35,517 nucleotides of DNA. Source: Hyphomicrobiales bacterium (lineage in GTDB: Bacteria; Pseudomonadota; Alphaproteobacteria; Rhizobiales; Rhizobiaceae). The stretch covers positions 1 to 35,517 of the forward strand of contig JAAENI010000368.1 in assembly GCA_024224595.1 (NCBI GenBank), read 5' to 3'. The translations under genes were made by a program, and so were the position numbers. A model generated the notes under the pieces. It did not search any database and was not told the DNA's origin. It saw only the letters and a list, made by a program, of their open reading frames with translations. The stretch's first letter is position 1, and every line of letters starts with the position of its first letter. Below, piece after piece: positions 1-8,409 of this stretch.

Positions 1-176
1 GGATATTGGTCCGATTTTTCGTTCATTTTCGTTAAATATTCCCGATATTCGCCTCAAATGATCGAAATATCGACCTCAATTCCAGTTCTGTTCTCAATAA
101 TTGCTCAAGTCCGACAGCCTGCTAGGTCATATATCCCTTGTCAGTGTGGTTACTTTGTGCACAGCTTAGGGTTTAA

Positions 177-1274
177 TTATGCGGAGTTTCGCTGGGTTCC
201 AAACAGTACGGGCCCCTGGGTTTTAGTGATTTGCCTTTGTCTCGCCGAAGCTACATTATTCGAGATCATTTTATCGTGTGTTTGAGGTTGATGGGTCGGT
301 GCGGTATTCATGTTTTTGGCACCTAAATTCCTCATAACATCTCGGCATTGAGAACTCGAAAAATTGTCATATTGCGCAAGATATCGATTGAGCAGAGACT
401 CGTCGCGCGCGACATCTGAATTTAGTTTTACCAGCAATTGTGCGGCTTCGTCTCGTTTGAAATTGATGCCTTTCAGAAACAAAATCAGCGATTCACAATT
501 TTCATGATGAACAATTTTTTTAACCTGCTCAAAATTCATACCGATATAATCTGAGAGTTCGCGTACCACCATCACACGATTGTTTGTATTTGCATGGGTA
601 AGCATTCTCGCAGCAATTGGGTTTTGCTGGTCGTGTATTTTATTGTTTGGATTTTGATTGGGTCTTTGCTTGTCCGTGAGCGCCAATTGAGCAAGCTCCA
701 TCAGTTCATTGACTGGCTTTTGGGACAATTCAACCGGAGTATCAATGCTCGATTTTTCATTTGCATGCGGTGTTACATTATTACCTTGGGCAATCTGGTT
801 AAGCCTCAGTGTTGGGTTTTTTGAAAGCACCTGATTGATAAGATTGTCACCTCGTGCGATCAATACTCCTGCAATTGCTGGTGTGATATCCGAGCGGCGG
901 GCAATAATCAAAAGGTGAGAGTTGCTGAGCTTTCCCATCATTTGCATGATATCTCGTTCCCAGAAAACTCGTGACATCAATAAAAACGGCGCTGCAATTT
1001 CGATTGTTTCCAGTGCCAGGTAGTAGGCAATAGAACGCGGCGTGGCCCGGTTTCGTGACAGATGTGAAGAAATCAGTTTTTTAGTCTTATGATCGACATC
1101 ACTAATAAATGAATAAAACAGGGTCTTGTATTCTTCTGCCTCATCTATCTTTTTACGCCCATGTTGCGTGCAGAACTTTATGGTCGCTTCATACAAGATT
1201 TTGGCGCGATGTTCGTTATAGGGCGGGGTAGAAAACGTCTGCACAGGTTTTTTAGCGGCGGTACCTATGGTCAT
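177..1274 (-). CDS. DUF2336 domain-containing protein
   Basis: This 365-residue protein is probably cytoplasmic. No signal peptide or clear membrane segment is visible. Residues about 65-145 carry the pattern I associate with the alphaproteobacterial DUF2336 family: a helical stretch with SHLSRN and IAYYLALE, then IEIAAPFLL, then LIIARRSDITPAIAGVLI. Helical repeat-like segments follow, with a second region around residues 215-290 (AARMLTHANTNNRVMVVREL). The 145-215 stretch is polar and low in complexity, probably a linker, and the last 50 residues also look disordered. The ATG start at the 3' edge is the only in-frame Met before the conserved region. The gene stands alone on the minus strand. 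The function of the family is not known to me; I infer only a conserved alphaproteobacterial protein, possibly signalling-related. Confidence 0.8.
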   Translation of the reverse strand: MTIGTAAKKPVQTFSTPPYNEHRAKILYEATIKFCTQHGRKKIDEAEEYKTLFYSFISDVDHKTKKLISSHLSRNRATPRSIAYYLALETIEIAAPFLLMSRVFWERDIMQMMGKLSNSHLLIIARRSDITPAIAGVLIARGDNLINQVLSKNPTLRLNQIAQGNNVTPHANEKSSIDTPVELSQKPVNELMELAQLALTDKQRPNQNPNNKIHDQQNPIAARMLTHANTNNRVMVVRELSDYIGMNFEQVKKIVHHENCESLILFLKGINFKRDEAAQLLVKLNSDVARDESLLNRYLAQYDNFSSSQCRDVMRNLGAKNMNTAPTHQPQTHDKMISNNVASARQRQITKTQGPVLFGTQRNSA

Positions 1275-1553
1275 AGTTTAAGTTCCAGCAAATTTGAGGC
1301 ACCCAATCTCTCTACGAATCACTAGTTGGGGATACGCTCAGATATTTGCGTGAAACAATTAACAATCTGTAAACCAAGGCTGTCGCATTTAGAAATTACG
1401 AAATTCATCTCGATGCGTTGTGCTGGAAACAAGACGATATTCAATTGTGATGGTTCATGGTTTGCGTGATCGAGGGCTATTGATTGAAGTGCAGCGAAGT
1501 AATCAAAACATCCACCTGGCAGACGACTGTTTTAGGTGGGTATAACAGATCGC

Positions 1554-2105
1554 CTAGATTTCGATTTTCATGCATTTGGCTTTGGACAGAAAGCTATCCA
1601 CCTCATCTTTTTCTGAGATGTCGCGCTGGAATTTTCTTAAAACAACAAATCCTTTTCCGATATCAGCCTCAATAATGACGGCGTGTTCTATTTCTTCCGC
1701 AGGTGAATCACGTAGCGTTATCATCTGTATCGGGTTTAATACGATCAGATTTAGCTTGTTATTGATCGCGGTATTGTTATTCAGACTGTAAATAACGCTG
1801 CCACCTTGATCAAAAACGGATACAGACCAGAAGCCCGTTGTTTTCCCGCCAACTAATCGAAGCCCAGCTTCGTCCAGATTAAAGGTACAGGCACCCATTT
1901 TGATATAGGGGTCTGTATTTTCCAGTCCAGTTGCCCTATCTGCGCTGCCCGATAAGTTGCTAAAAATCCACATATCGCTTTTTTTGGAAATAATATTCCA
2001 CGCATCACGTGATCCATAATTGGGGATCAGCAGGATCACTGAAATATGAACAATACCTGCCAGTATTAACCCACACATCAACATGTACAAATATCGCAAA
2101 CTCAT
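1554..2105 (-). CDS. DUF1254 family membrane-anchored protein
   Basis: This short protein of 183 residues has one N-terminal membrane segment (about residues 5-27, hydrophobic after SLRYLYM) and a periplasmic beta-rich domain. The block MGACTFNLDEAGLRL followed by GFWSVSVFDQGGSVIYSLNN resembles the DUF1254 half of DUF1254/DUF1214 proteins. Those are often fused at about 450 residues; in rhizobia two short, separately anchored proteins are common. I chose the ATG at 2103-2105 rather than the upstream TTG at 2112-2114. The ATG forms an ATGA overlap with the stop of the DUF1214 gene, which implies translational coupling. The biochemical role is unknown. Pairing with the next gene and position downstream of a peptidoglycan synthase suggest an envelope function, which is inference. 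Confidence 0.78.
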   Translation of the reverse strand: MSLRYLYMLMCGLILAGIVHISVILLIPNYGSRDAWNIISKKSDMWIFSNLSGSADRATGLENTDPYIKMGACTFNLDEAGLRLVGGKTTGFWSVSVFDQGGSVIYSLNNNTAINNKLNLIVLNPIQMITLRDSPAEEIEHAVIIEADIGKGFVVLRKFQRDISEKDEVDSFLSKAKCMKIEI

Positions 2106-2692
2106 TGTGGACAACCAATATTGATGATTTTTGGCATAATTGGGTCTGCTATTCCGGTGTTGCTGGCAATTGGTGTGTCATACAAACGCAAGACCAGGCG
2201 ATAAACACCATTTCCCCGGGTTGCCAGCCAGTTACCAGGAGATGGAATAGGCCCCAATGCGATCTGAAACGTTCCATCAGCATATCGGAGCAGGCGAGTG
2301 GAATTTGTATGATAGCTAATCAGGTTGTTGTCTTTTTCCGTTTGAATACTTTTCCCGTCCTGGCGATAAGGTGTAAGTGACCACAACTTAGCTTTTGGTG
2401 TGTTGCCTTCAAGAATGTAGTTACATTCAAGTTTTAGAAACGCGCCATCATCATCCCGTGTTGCCTCAAATGCCAAACCCTCCGCTGCACCCAGGGGCAA
2501 CGTACTGTCCGAAGTTATTCGTGCCAGAGTATATGGGTCAGCCTGATTGGCGCCTGAATAAGGCCAGGCAGTCCAGACACCAATATTAATGGCACCAATA
2601 CCATGAGATCGTTGAATGGAATACCAGGCGCTTGTTGCACCAACTGTCACACCCACCGCGAGCATAATTATGATTTGAAATATGATCCGCAC
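2102..2692 (-). CDS. DUF1214 family membrane-anchored protein
   Basis: This 196-residue protein has a single N-terminal hydrophobic segment (residues 3-22) and an exported domain. The C-terminal half matches the DUF1214 pattern: W-S-L-T-P-Y near residue 105, then ISYHTNSTRLLRYADGTFQI, then GNWLATRGNGVYRLVLRLYD. That last block (NWL, then F/Y-x-L-x-L-R-x-Y) is typical of the family's C-terminus. The start is GTG at 2690-2692, three bases after the end of an open frame upstream; ATG at 2663-2665 is a weaker alternative because it would remove part of the membrane segment. It lies upstream of the DUF1254 gene in the same operon with an ATGA overlap. No catalytic role is established for this family, and I assign none. 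Confidence 0.8.
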   Translation of the reverse strand: MRIIFQIIIMLAVGVTVGATSAWYSIQRSHGIGAINIGVWTAWPYSGANQADPYTLARITSDSTLPLGAAEGLAFEATRDDDGAFLKLECNYILEGNTPKAKLWSLTPYRQDGKSIQTEKDNNLISYHTNSTRLLRYADGTFQIALGPIPSPGNWLATRGNGVYRLVLRLYDTPIASNTGIADPIMPKIINIGCPQ

Positions 2693-2919
2693 CAGTTAGA
2701 GCACTTTCGCTGACAAATGAATCGTTGGGCAATTTCGAACGGGCCAACATCCAAATAATTTCAATGGCTGACGCAGAAAAACGCATGCCCTGTATTGGCC
2801 CATCAGCGGTGTTGCGATAATTGCCTGATGCCAGGGTATCGCGCGCTGACCAGTGTCTGGCTGATTTGACCAATACAAAGCATCAAGGGGTTCATGTTTC
2901 ATCGAACAGTCCACTAGTC

Positions 2920-5115
2920 CTAATTTGACTGAACAGCCGTATCTCGAGGGATATCAGCTATTTTTCTGTCCAACTTGATCATTGGTGTCGATTTGAAGAT
3001 TTTTTCCAACGCCCTTAGCGCATCCTCTGACTTCCTGGATAATGTCTTGGGTCGAATAATTTCCTTCTTAACTTTCTTGTTTTGAGCCGCTTTTGCTTTA
3101 GCTATTTTCGTCTTTTTAGTTTCTTTAATCGGATCGACATAGGGTATAGGGCGAATTTCAATGTTCTGATGCGCAAAGCTCATGAATTTTTTCCATGTCA
3201 TTGCTGGCAGACGCCCTCCAGTCAATCTTCTTGTCGACTTGTAATTATCGTTTCCAAACCAGACAGCAGCAACGAAATTACCGGTATATCCAACAAACCA
3301 TGCATCTCTATAAGCTTGCGTTGTACCGGTTTTACCCGCTGCGCGAATTCCTTCCAGTTTTGCCCGTCGCGCGGTTCCCCATTCGGGAACCTGCACTAGC
3401 ATTTTGTTCATAGCGGCAACAGTCTTATCTTTTAGTGCCCGAACTTTGCCTGGGCCCTGTTTTTTGTAATCGAATAGCAGGTTGCCGCTTGTGTCATAAA
3501 TCTGGGTGATCGTGTGAACATCTAGTTTATGGCCTCCGGACATGAAGGTCCCGTACCCCGAGGCCATTTCCAGCACCGTCAGTCCATTCGCTCCCAGAAC
3601 CATAGCCGGGTTTTCAACCAGTGGCGAGGTAATTCCCATCGCTCTGGCTGTTGCAGTGATGCGTTTTCCACCAAGCGCTTTTAGACCATTACCTTTACCC
3701 ACATATAATCGAACAGGTATCGTGTTAATTGATTTCACCAGCGCGGTCGTAAAATTGGTTTGTCCTCTAAATCTGCCCGAATAGTTTCTTGGGCACCAAA
3801 CTTTTCTTGATCGTTTGAGGCAAACGGAATCGTCGGTCACTCTCGTGTTCTGATTATAGCCGAAATTCTCTATGGCCGCTGCATAGACAAACGGCTTAAA
3901 TGAAGAGCCGGGTTGGCGAATTGCTGAGGTCGCGCGGTTAAACTGGCTAGCACCATAGTCACGACCACCAACCATGGCCCGTAAAGATCCGTCGTGTTCA
4001 ATGGCCACCATGGCTGCCTGGGTGACGCCATACGCTTTGCCATGCTGTTGAAGATGAGAATTCACAGATTCTTCGGCCGCTTTTTGCAGTTCCAGATCTG
4101 CAGTGGTTTTGGCGATCAGTGTGCGCGTGGGAAATTTGATGGAAATTCGTTTGGTTTCCTCAAATGCCCAATCCAGATAATAGTTTGGCCCTTCATCGCC
4201 ATCACGCTCAATGACTACCGCAGGTTTGCGTCTTGACCCAATAACCTGGCCTTCGCTCATATATCCGGCTTGCACCATATTGGTCAGGACCTCATTCGCT
4301 CTGGCACGAGCCGCCGGTAAATTGATATGGGGAGCATATTTCGTAGGTGCCTTAAAAAGACCTGCTAACATCGCAGATTCTGCCAAAGAAACATCATTGA
4401 TGTCTTTGCCAAAATAAAATTTTGCCGCAGCTCCTATGCCAAAATTGCCACCACCCATATAGGCCCGGTCGAGATACAATTTTAGTATTTCTTTCTTACT
4501 GAGATTCCATTCGAGCCAAACCGACAAAAATGCTTCTTTGATTTTCCGCACAAAAGTACGTTCATTGGTTAAAAACAGGTTTTTAGCCAATTGTTGTGTA
4601 ATGGTACTGCCACCCTGGACCACAGAATTGGCACGTACATTCTCTGCCATTGCCCGTGACAACCCATAGAAATCTATCCCTAAATGATCAAAAAACCGCC
4701 GGTCTTCAGTGGACAACACAGCCTTGATGAAATAGTCGGGAAGGGTTTCCAGCCGCATCGAATTGTCCTGCCTGATACCTCGCTGACCAATTTGTTTGCC
4801 GTATCTATCGAGGAAAACCACGGAATAATCGGCCTGATCCTGCCAGTTTTTTTCTGTTTCTTCAAAAGCTGGCAGCGCCAGCGCCAGAAACAATACAGAA
4901 CCCGCAACTCCAAGAGTAAGTAATTCACCAAATATCTCGACCAGTGCTTTCTTGAAGCCAGTTATTCTAAACCGGCGAAAAAATATGGTAACGGATTCCC
5001 ATGTTTCACCACCGCTGGCCATAAACCTGTACATAGATGAATCGATCCAGGCGTCAAAATCCAGTAAACGACTCCAGCCTTTTCCCTTCTGTTGATTGTC
5101 AAATGGATCGCGCAT
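2920..5115 (-). CDS. Class A penicillin-binding protein (PBP1A type)
   Basis: This is a bifunctional peptidoglycan synthase anchored in the inner membrane with both catalytic domains in the periplasm. Numbering is from the ATG at 5113-5115. Residues about 63-83 form the membrane anchor. The glycosyltransferase 51 domain (about 90-270) has the catalytic-Glu motif STEDRRFFDHLGID (Glu137) and GGSTITQQLAKNLFL. The transpeptidase domain has SSFK with nucleophile Ser404, SIN at 462-464 and KTGT at 595-598. The last 70 residues are lysine-rich and probably disordered. The frame opens at a TTG 66 bases upstream (5181), but that codon has no visible ribosome site and the extra 22 residues do not resemble the family, so I prefer the ATG. 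It lies upstream of the DUF1214/DUF1254 pair and is divergent from the YcgN-like gene. Assignment to the pbp1A class is firm; the exact paralogue is not. Confidence 0.93.
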   Translation of the reverse strand: MRDPFDNQQKGKGWSRLLDFDAWIDSSMYRFMASGGETWESVTIFFRRFRITGFKKALVEIFGELLTLGVAGSVLFLALALPAFEETEKNWQDQADYSVVFLDRYGKQIGQRGIRQDNSMRLETLPDYFIKAVLSTEDRRFFDHLGIDFYGLSRAMAENVRANSVVQGGSTITQQLAKNLFLTNERTFVRKIKEAFLSVWLEWNLSKKEILKLYLDRAYMGGGNFGIGAAAKFYFGKDINDVSLAESAMLAGLFKAPTKYAPHINLPAARARANEVLTNMVQAGYMSEGQVIGSRRKPAVVIERDGDEGPNYYLDWAFEETKRISIKFPTRTLIAKTTADLELQKAAEESVNSHLQQHGKAYGVTQAAMVAIEHDGSLRAMVGGRDYGASQFNRATSAIRQPGSSFKPFVYAAAIENFGYNQNTRVTDDSVCLKRSRKVWCPRNYSGRFRGQTNFTTALVKSINTIPVRLYVGKGNGLKALGGKRITATARAMGITSPLVENPAMVLGANGLTVLEMASGYGTFMSGGHKLDVHTITQIYDTSGNLLFDYKKQGPGKVRALKDKTVAAMNKMLVQVPEWGTARRAKLEGIRAAGKTGTTQAYRDAWFVGYTGNFVAAVWFGNDNYKSTRRLTGGRLPAMTWKKFMSFAHQNIEIRPIPYVDPIKETKKTKIAKAKAAQNKKVKKEIIRPKTLSRKSEDALRALEKIFKSTPMIKLDRKIADIPRDTAVQSN

Positions 5116-5218
5116 ATCAGAATCTTTTCTCGAATTGAATTCTACTTCTATATCATTAAACCTGCGAACCTGAAATGCCAAAGCGAGTTTTTTTAGTTCG
5201 CAACGATGACAAATCGAT

Positions 5219-5269
5219 GGTTTAATCTATAATATGGTTAATCTATAATATGGTTAATCTATTATAATG
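5219..5269. promoter_or_regulatory. Three tandem 16-bp AT-rich repeats with TATAAT boxes
   Basis: The divergent gap between the penicillin-binding protein and the YcgN-like gene has the unit GGTTAATCTATAATAT repeated almost three times (units start at 5219, 5236 and 5252; the first has one extra T and the third diverges at its end). Each copy holds a perfect TATAAT on the plus strand at 5228-5233, 5244-5249 and 5263-5268. The last box ends 15 bases before the ATG of the YcgN-like gene. This may be a promoter array or a multi-copy operator. No good -35 element stands out, so the promoter reading is inference. Confidence 0.5.
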
Positions 5270-5283
5270 TGCTCAATGGTTTT

Positions 5284-5766
5284 ATGAAATCAACAACTGA
5301 ACCTAATTACTGGCAAATCACGGAGCTTTCAAAAATGACCGACTGCCAATGGGAGGGGTTATGTGATGGCTGTGCGCGATGTTGTTTAAATAAGCTTGAA
5401 GACTGGGATACAGGTGAGATTTATTGGACAAATGTTGCCTGCGAATTACTGGATTGTGAAACTTGCCGCTGCAAGGATTATGAAAACCGGCAGATATCAA
5501 TGCCGGATTGCATTCTGTTGACACAAGATAAAATCTCGGAACTTTCCTGGTTACCTCCCACATGTGCTTACCGATTGGTATCAGAAAGTCAGGATCTGCC
5601 CGGCTGGCATCCGTTAATTTCAGGTCGGGCCGAAAGTGTGCATGAGGCCGGTGTCAGTGTGCGTGGACGAGCAGTGCCTGAAAACAATATCAAACCTGAA
5701 CAGCTCGAAGACCATATTGTTGATTGGCCCAGAGAAATTATTATGGAAATCGTTGGACAAGGCTAA
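5284..5766 (+). CDS. YcgN/UPF0260 family cysteine-cluster protein
   Basis: This protein of 160 residues belongs to the YcgN (UPF0260) family, whose members carry a CxxCxxCC-type cysteine cluster thought to bind metal. The signature LCDGCARCCLNKLED is near residues 25-39. NVACELLDCETCRCKDYENR and the C-terminal LPPTCAYRLVSE plus LPGWHPLISG follow, all collinear with E. coli YcgN. No signal peptide is seen, so it is probably cytoplasmic. The frame can begin at GTG 5269, but that codon lies inside the TATAAT repeat; the ATG at 5284 gives the family's usual start. There is no clear Shine-Dalgarno before it, and if the proximal TATAAT is used the message would be nearly leaderless. The biological role is unknown. 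Confidence 0.88.
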   Translation: MKSTTEPNYWQITELSKMTDCQWEGLCDGCARCCLNKLEDWDTGEIYWTNVACELLDCETCRCKDYENRQISMPDCILLTQDKISELSWLPPTCAYRLVSESQDLPGWHPLISGRAESVHEAGVSVRGRAVPENNIKPEQLEDHIVDWPREIIMEIVGQG

Positions 5767-5848
5767 AATGGATATAAATTGCTCTTCAGTCTGTTATTCC
5801 AACAACCATTCAGTTTAGGTTCACAAAATTCATGCTATAGGGATATCC

Positions 5849-6136
5849 ATGAAAAAATATCTTTGTTACTTATGTATTGTTATCGAGGTTTCTGTTGCAG
5901 CGGGGCTAGCCAACGCGACTGCCAATGAAGATGTTCTTCGTGCGGCCCCGGTCCAATCCACAACATTATTGGCCGCCAGCAATTGTGATGCACGCGCAAA
6001 CGCCCTGGCATCCTCCTATGCGAATGCCACCATATTATCCGTGACGAACAATGGAAATTCCTGCACAATCGTCATTAGAGTAAAAGATGCTAGTGGCGGT
6101 CGCTCAAGAATAATTAAAAAAACGATCTCGGGCTAA
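5849..6136 (+). CDS. Small secreted FeuN-like protein
   Basis: This 95-residue protein has a signal peptide (hydrophobic residues 4-22, likely cleavage after ANATA) and a small periplasmic domain. The mature part has two cysteines, Cys46 and Cys72, which could form a disulfide. It then has a beta-strand-rich end (TILSVTNNGNSCTIVIRVKD) resembling the PepSY-like small proteins found upstream of FeuP/FeuQ-type systems. In Sinorhizobium meliloti a small periplasmic protein, FeuN, is encoded beside feuPQ and restrains the sensor kinase FeuQ. The location here, 33 bases before a FeuP-like regulator, fits that role. AGGGA at 5839-5843 is a good ribosome site five bases before the ATG. The homology is judged from architecture and context, so the FeuN identity is tentative. 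Confidence 0.6.
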   Translation: MKKYLCYLCIVIEVSVAAGLANATANEDVLRAAPVQSTTLLAASNCDARANALASSYANATILSVTNNGNSCTIVIRVKDASGGRSRIIKKTISG

Positions 6137-6169
6137 CAAATCCATTTGATAGGGGATTGAACATCTGTA

Positions 6170-6841
6170 ATGCGAATTTTGGTAGTCGAAGATGATGTTG
6201 AACTGAACCGTCAACTGGTAGAGATGCTAGAGGAGGCTGGTTACGTCGTTGACAAAGCCTATGACGGTGAAGAAGGACATTTTCTTGGTAGCAGTGAACC
6301 CTATGACGCGGTAATTCTTGATGTAGGGTTGCCGATTAAGGATGGCATTACGATACTCGAAGAATGGCGAGAAGAAAATCGAACGATGCCGGTTTTGATG
6401 CTGACTGCACGCGACCGTTGGAGTGACAAAGTTGCGGGAATTGATGCGGGTGCTGATGATTATGTATCCAAACCGTTCCATGTTGAGGAAGTACTGGCGC
6501 GAATCCGCGCACTTATTCGTCGAACATCAGGTCTGGCTTCCTCACAAATCACCTGCGGTCCGTTATCATTTGATACACGAACATCAAAAGCCCAGATTGA
6601 GGGTCGACAACTCAAACTGACGTCACTGGAATTGCGACTTTTAGCCTATCTGCTGCATCATCAGGGGCAAGTGATATCACGCACAGAGTTAACTGAACAT
6701 CTCTATGATCAGGATTTTGATCGAGATTCCAATACGATCGAGGTGTTCGTCGGGCGTTTGCGGAAAAAAATGGGTGTCAATTTGATCGAAACCATTCGTG
6801 GAATGGGCTATCGTATGCAAGCTGCGGAACATGAAGACTAA
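6170..6841 (+). CDS. feuP: OmpR-family response regulator, FeuP-like
   Basis: This 223-residue transcription factor is phosphorylated by the kinase encoded next to it. The receiver domain (1-117) shows acidic residues Glu7-Asp8-Asp9, phospho-acceptor Asp51 in AVILDVGLP, a Thr at LMLTA (79) and Lys101 in VSKPFH. The OmpR/PhoB winged helix (about 125-218) contains LTSLELRLLAYLL, then DSNTIEVFVGRLRKKMG and IRGMGYRM. The run YDGEEGHFLG and the block around EHLYDQDFDRDSNTIEVF look very like FeuP/PhoP-type regulators of rhizobia and Brucella. In S. meliloti FeuP activates ndvA, the cyclic glucan exporter gene; whether that holds here cannot be seen. The next gene overlaps by 11 bases. AGGGGA at 6151-6156 is somewhat distant from the ATG. 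Confidence 0.85.
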   Translation: MRILVVEDDVELNRQLVEMLEEAGYVVDKAYDGEEGHFLGSSEPYDAVILDVGLPIKDGITILEEWREENRTMPVLMLTARDRWSDKVAGIDAGADDYVSKPFHVEEVLARIRALIRRTSGLASSQITCGPLSFDTRTSKAQIEGRQLKLTSLELRLLAYLLHHQGQVISRTELTEHLYDQDFDRDSNTIEVFVGRLRKKMGVNLIETIRGMGYRMQAAEHED

Positions 6842-8237
6842 ATTCGGCTCCAACACACTCTCCTTCAGAATATTTCTGTTCACATCAATTTGGATGCTGG
6901 CATCGTTGATTGTGGTGGCATTAGTTGTTTTGCAGGATTATCGTCAGACGGTTGAAAAACAGTTTGAGGATTTGATCACTGCAAACCTTTATAACCTGAT
7001 GGGATCGGTATCACGCGGTGAAAATGGTTCGCTTACTGGAAAGCCCGAACTCGGTGACAGTCGTTATCGACAATATCAGTCTGGCTGGTATTGGTCGGTT
7101 AGCTCACTAGAAAACAAAAACAATTCGTTGTCCTCATCCTCCCTGGCAGGTAGTCACATCCCCAGACCGGAAAAAGTGAATTTTAGTTCTGATTTTCAGC
7201 GCAGCTATCGTATCAATGATTCCCTGGGAAATAGTATTTTGGCGGTAGAAGCTCAAGTATTTCTAGGTGAGGGTGATAACATATATACATTTCGCGCAAC
7301 TGGAAATATGGTCGTGCTCGATGAGGAAATCTCGAAATTCAGACAGCGCCTGATTTTAATTTTGGCGGTTTCGGGATTTGGTTTGGTACTGGCTTCAATC
7401 GCGATCGTTCGGTTCAGCTTGAAACCGATCAGATCTGCGACCAGTCAGCTTGCAGATATCCGCCTTGGAGACAGCGACAATATTGTCGGAACATTCCCTT
7501 TGGAAATTGCCCCATTGATTGATGAAACCAACGCGTTAATCAAATCAAATCAGGCGATTGTTGAGCGATCAAGAACCCAGGTTGGAAATTTTGCCCATTC
7601 TCTGAAAACACCGCTTTCTGTTCTGGCTCTGGAAGTTGAAAATCTGGCGAAACCGCTGAAGCAAAAAATGCGTACTCAAATAGCGGCGATGAACTCGCAA
7701 ATTCAGTCCTATTTGAACAGGGCAATGATATCAGCACGGCACGGGACCATAACCTCGCGCACTGATGTGCATTCGACGCTGATTCGGCTGGTGCGAACGT
7801 TTAACAAATTGTTCCCGGGTATTGCCTTTCGATATGATCATCCCAATATAAATCCGACCGGTGATGTTGATACTATTGCCGGGATATTCGCCGGTGAACA
7901 GCAGGATTTTGAGGAAATAATTGGAAATATTCTGGAAAATTCCGGCAAATTTGCGGTTGATCAAGTCTCGATTTCGACTCGTCTGAATGCCGATGAAAAA
8001 GGTGAGGCAATCGAAATCATAGTAGAAGATAATGGGGCGGGCCTATCCGAATCTGAAATTGATTATGTTCTGAAAAGGGGAAATCGCCTGGATGAAAATA
8101 GCCCGGGTACGGGGTTGGGTCTATCCATTGTCAGTGACACATTGAAAGAATATGGTGGTGAATTGCAAATTGCAACCATTGAGGCGGGTGGGTTAAGAGT
8201 GTCCGTTCGCCTTCCTGCGATATCCACCGTTAACTAA
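6831..8237 (+). CDS. feuQ: Sensor histidine kinase, FeuQ-like
   Basis: This inner-membrane sensor kinase of 468 residues pairs with the preceding regulator. Membrane segments at about 12-34 and 173-195 enclose a periplasmic sensor domain of about 140 residues. A HAMP-like linker follows, then the phosphoacceptor helix with NFAHSLKTPL (His256), the N box ILENSGKFA, and the ATP-lid glycines EDNGAGL and GTGLGLSIV. The frame extends to a GTG at 6798, but the ATG at 6831 overlaps the regulator stop by 11 bases and starts just before the first membrane helix. The periplasmic domain presumably senses osmotic or envelope status and may contact the small FeuN-like protein, by analogy with S. meliloti FeuQ. 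Kinase assignment is certain; the feuQ name rests on gene order and partner similarity. Confidence 0.85.
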   Translation: MKTKFGSNTLSFRIFLFTSIWMLASLIVVALVVLQDYRQTVEKQFEDLITANLYNLMGSVSRGENGSLTGKPELGDSRYRQYQSGWYWSVSSLENKNNSLSSSSLAGSHIPRPEKVNFSSDFQRSYRINDSLGNSILAVEAQVFLGEGDNIYTFRATGNMVVLDEEISKFRQRLILILAVSGFGLVLASIAIVRFSLKPIRSATSQLADIRLGDSDNIVGTFPLEIAPLIDETNALIKSNQAIVERSRTQVGNFAHSLKTPLSVLALEVENLAKPLKQKMRTQIAAMNSQIQSYLNRAMISARHGTITSRTDVHSTLIRLVRTFNKLFPGIAFRYDHPNINPTGDVDTIAGIFAGEQQDFEEIIGNILENSGKFAVDQVSISTRLNADEKGEAIEIIVEDNGAGLSESEIDYVLKRGNRLDENSPGTGLGLSIVSDTLKEYGGELQIATIEAGGLRVSVRLPAISTVN

Positions 8238-8409
8238 AGTCATGGTCTGAGTGAAATCATGTGATTGAAGTAGGTCAATATTGAAGATCCCGTCAAGTTT
8301 TGGTCATTGTTTGACTTTATCGATCACCCTTGAGTTCGATTCAGAAATAGCGAGACTTTATTTTGAATTTTGAATTATACGTTTTTGGTTGGTTTAAGAG
8401 ATGCTTACC

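Noticed and set aside
58-285. 75-codon plus-strand frame at the left edge
   Set aside because: It runs into the 3' end of the DUF2336 gene on the other strand, has no ribosome site and no protein-like composition.
1510-1541. Inverted repeat CCACCT...AGGTGG downstream of the DUF1254 gene
   Set aside because: The 16-base loop and absence of a T-run on either strand make it a poor terminator.
2586-2914. Two overlapping minus-strand frames (72 and 95 codons) between the penicillin-binding protein and the DUF1214 gene
   Set aside because: Neither resembles a known protein. The 72-codon frame starts with GTG five bases after one stop and ends three bases before the next start, which is suggestive, but its composition is unconvincing. 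A decayed or frameshifted small gene remains possible.
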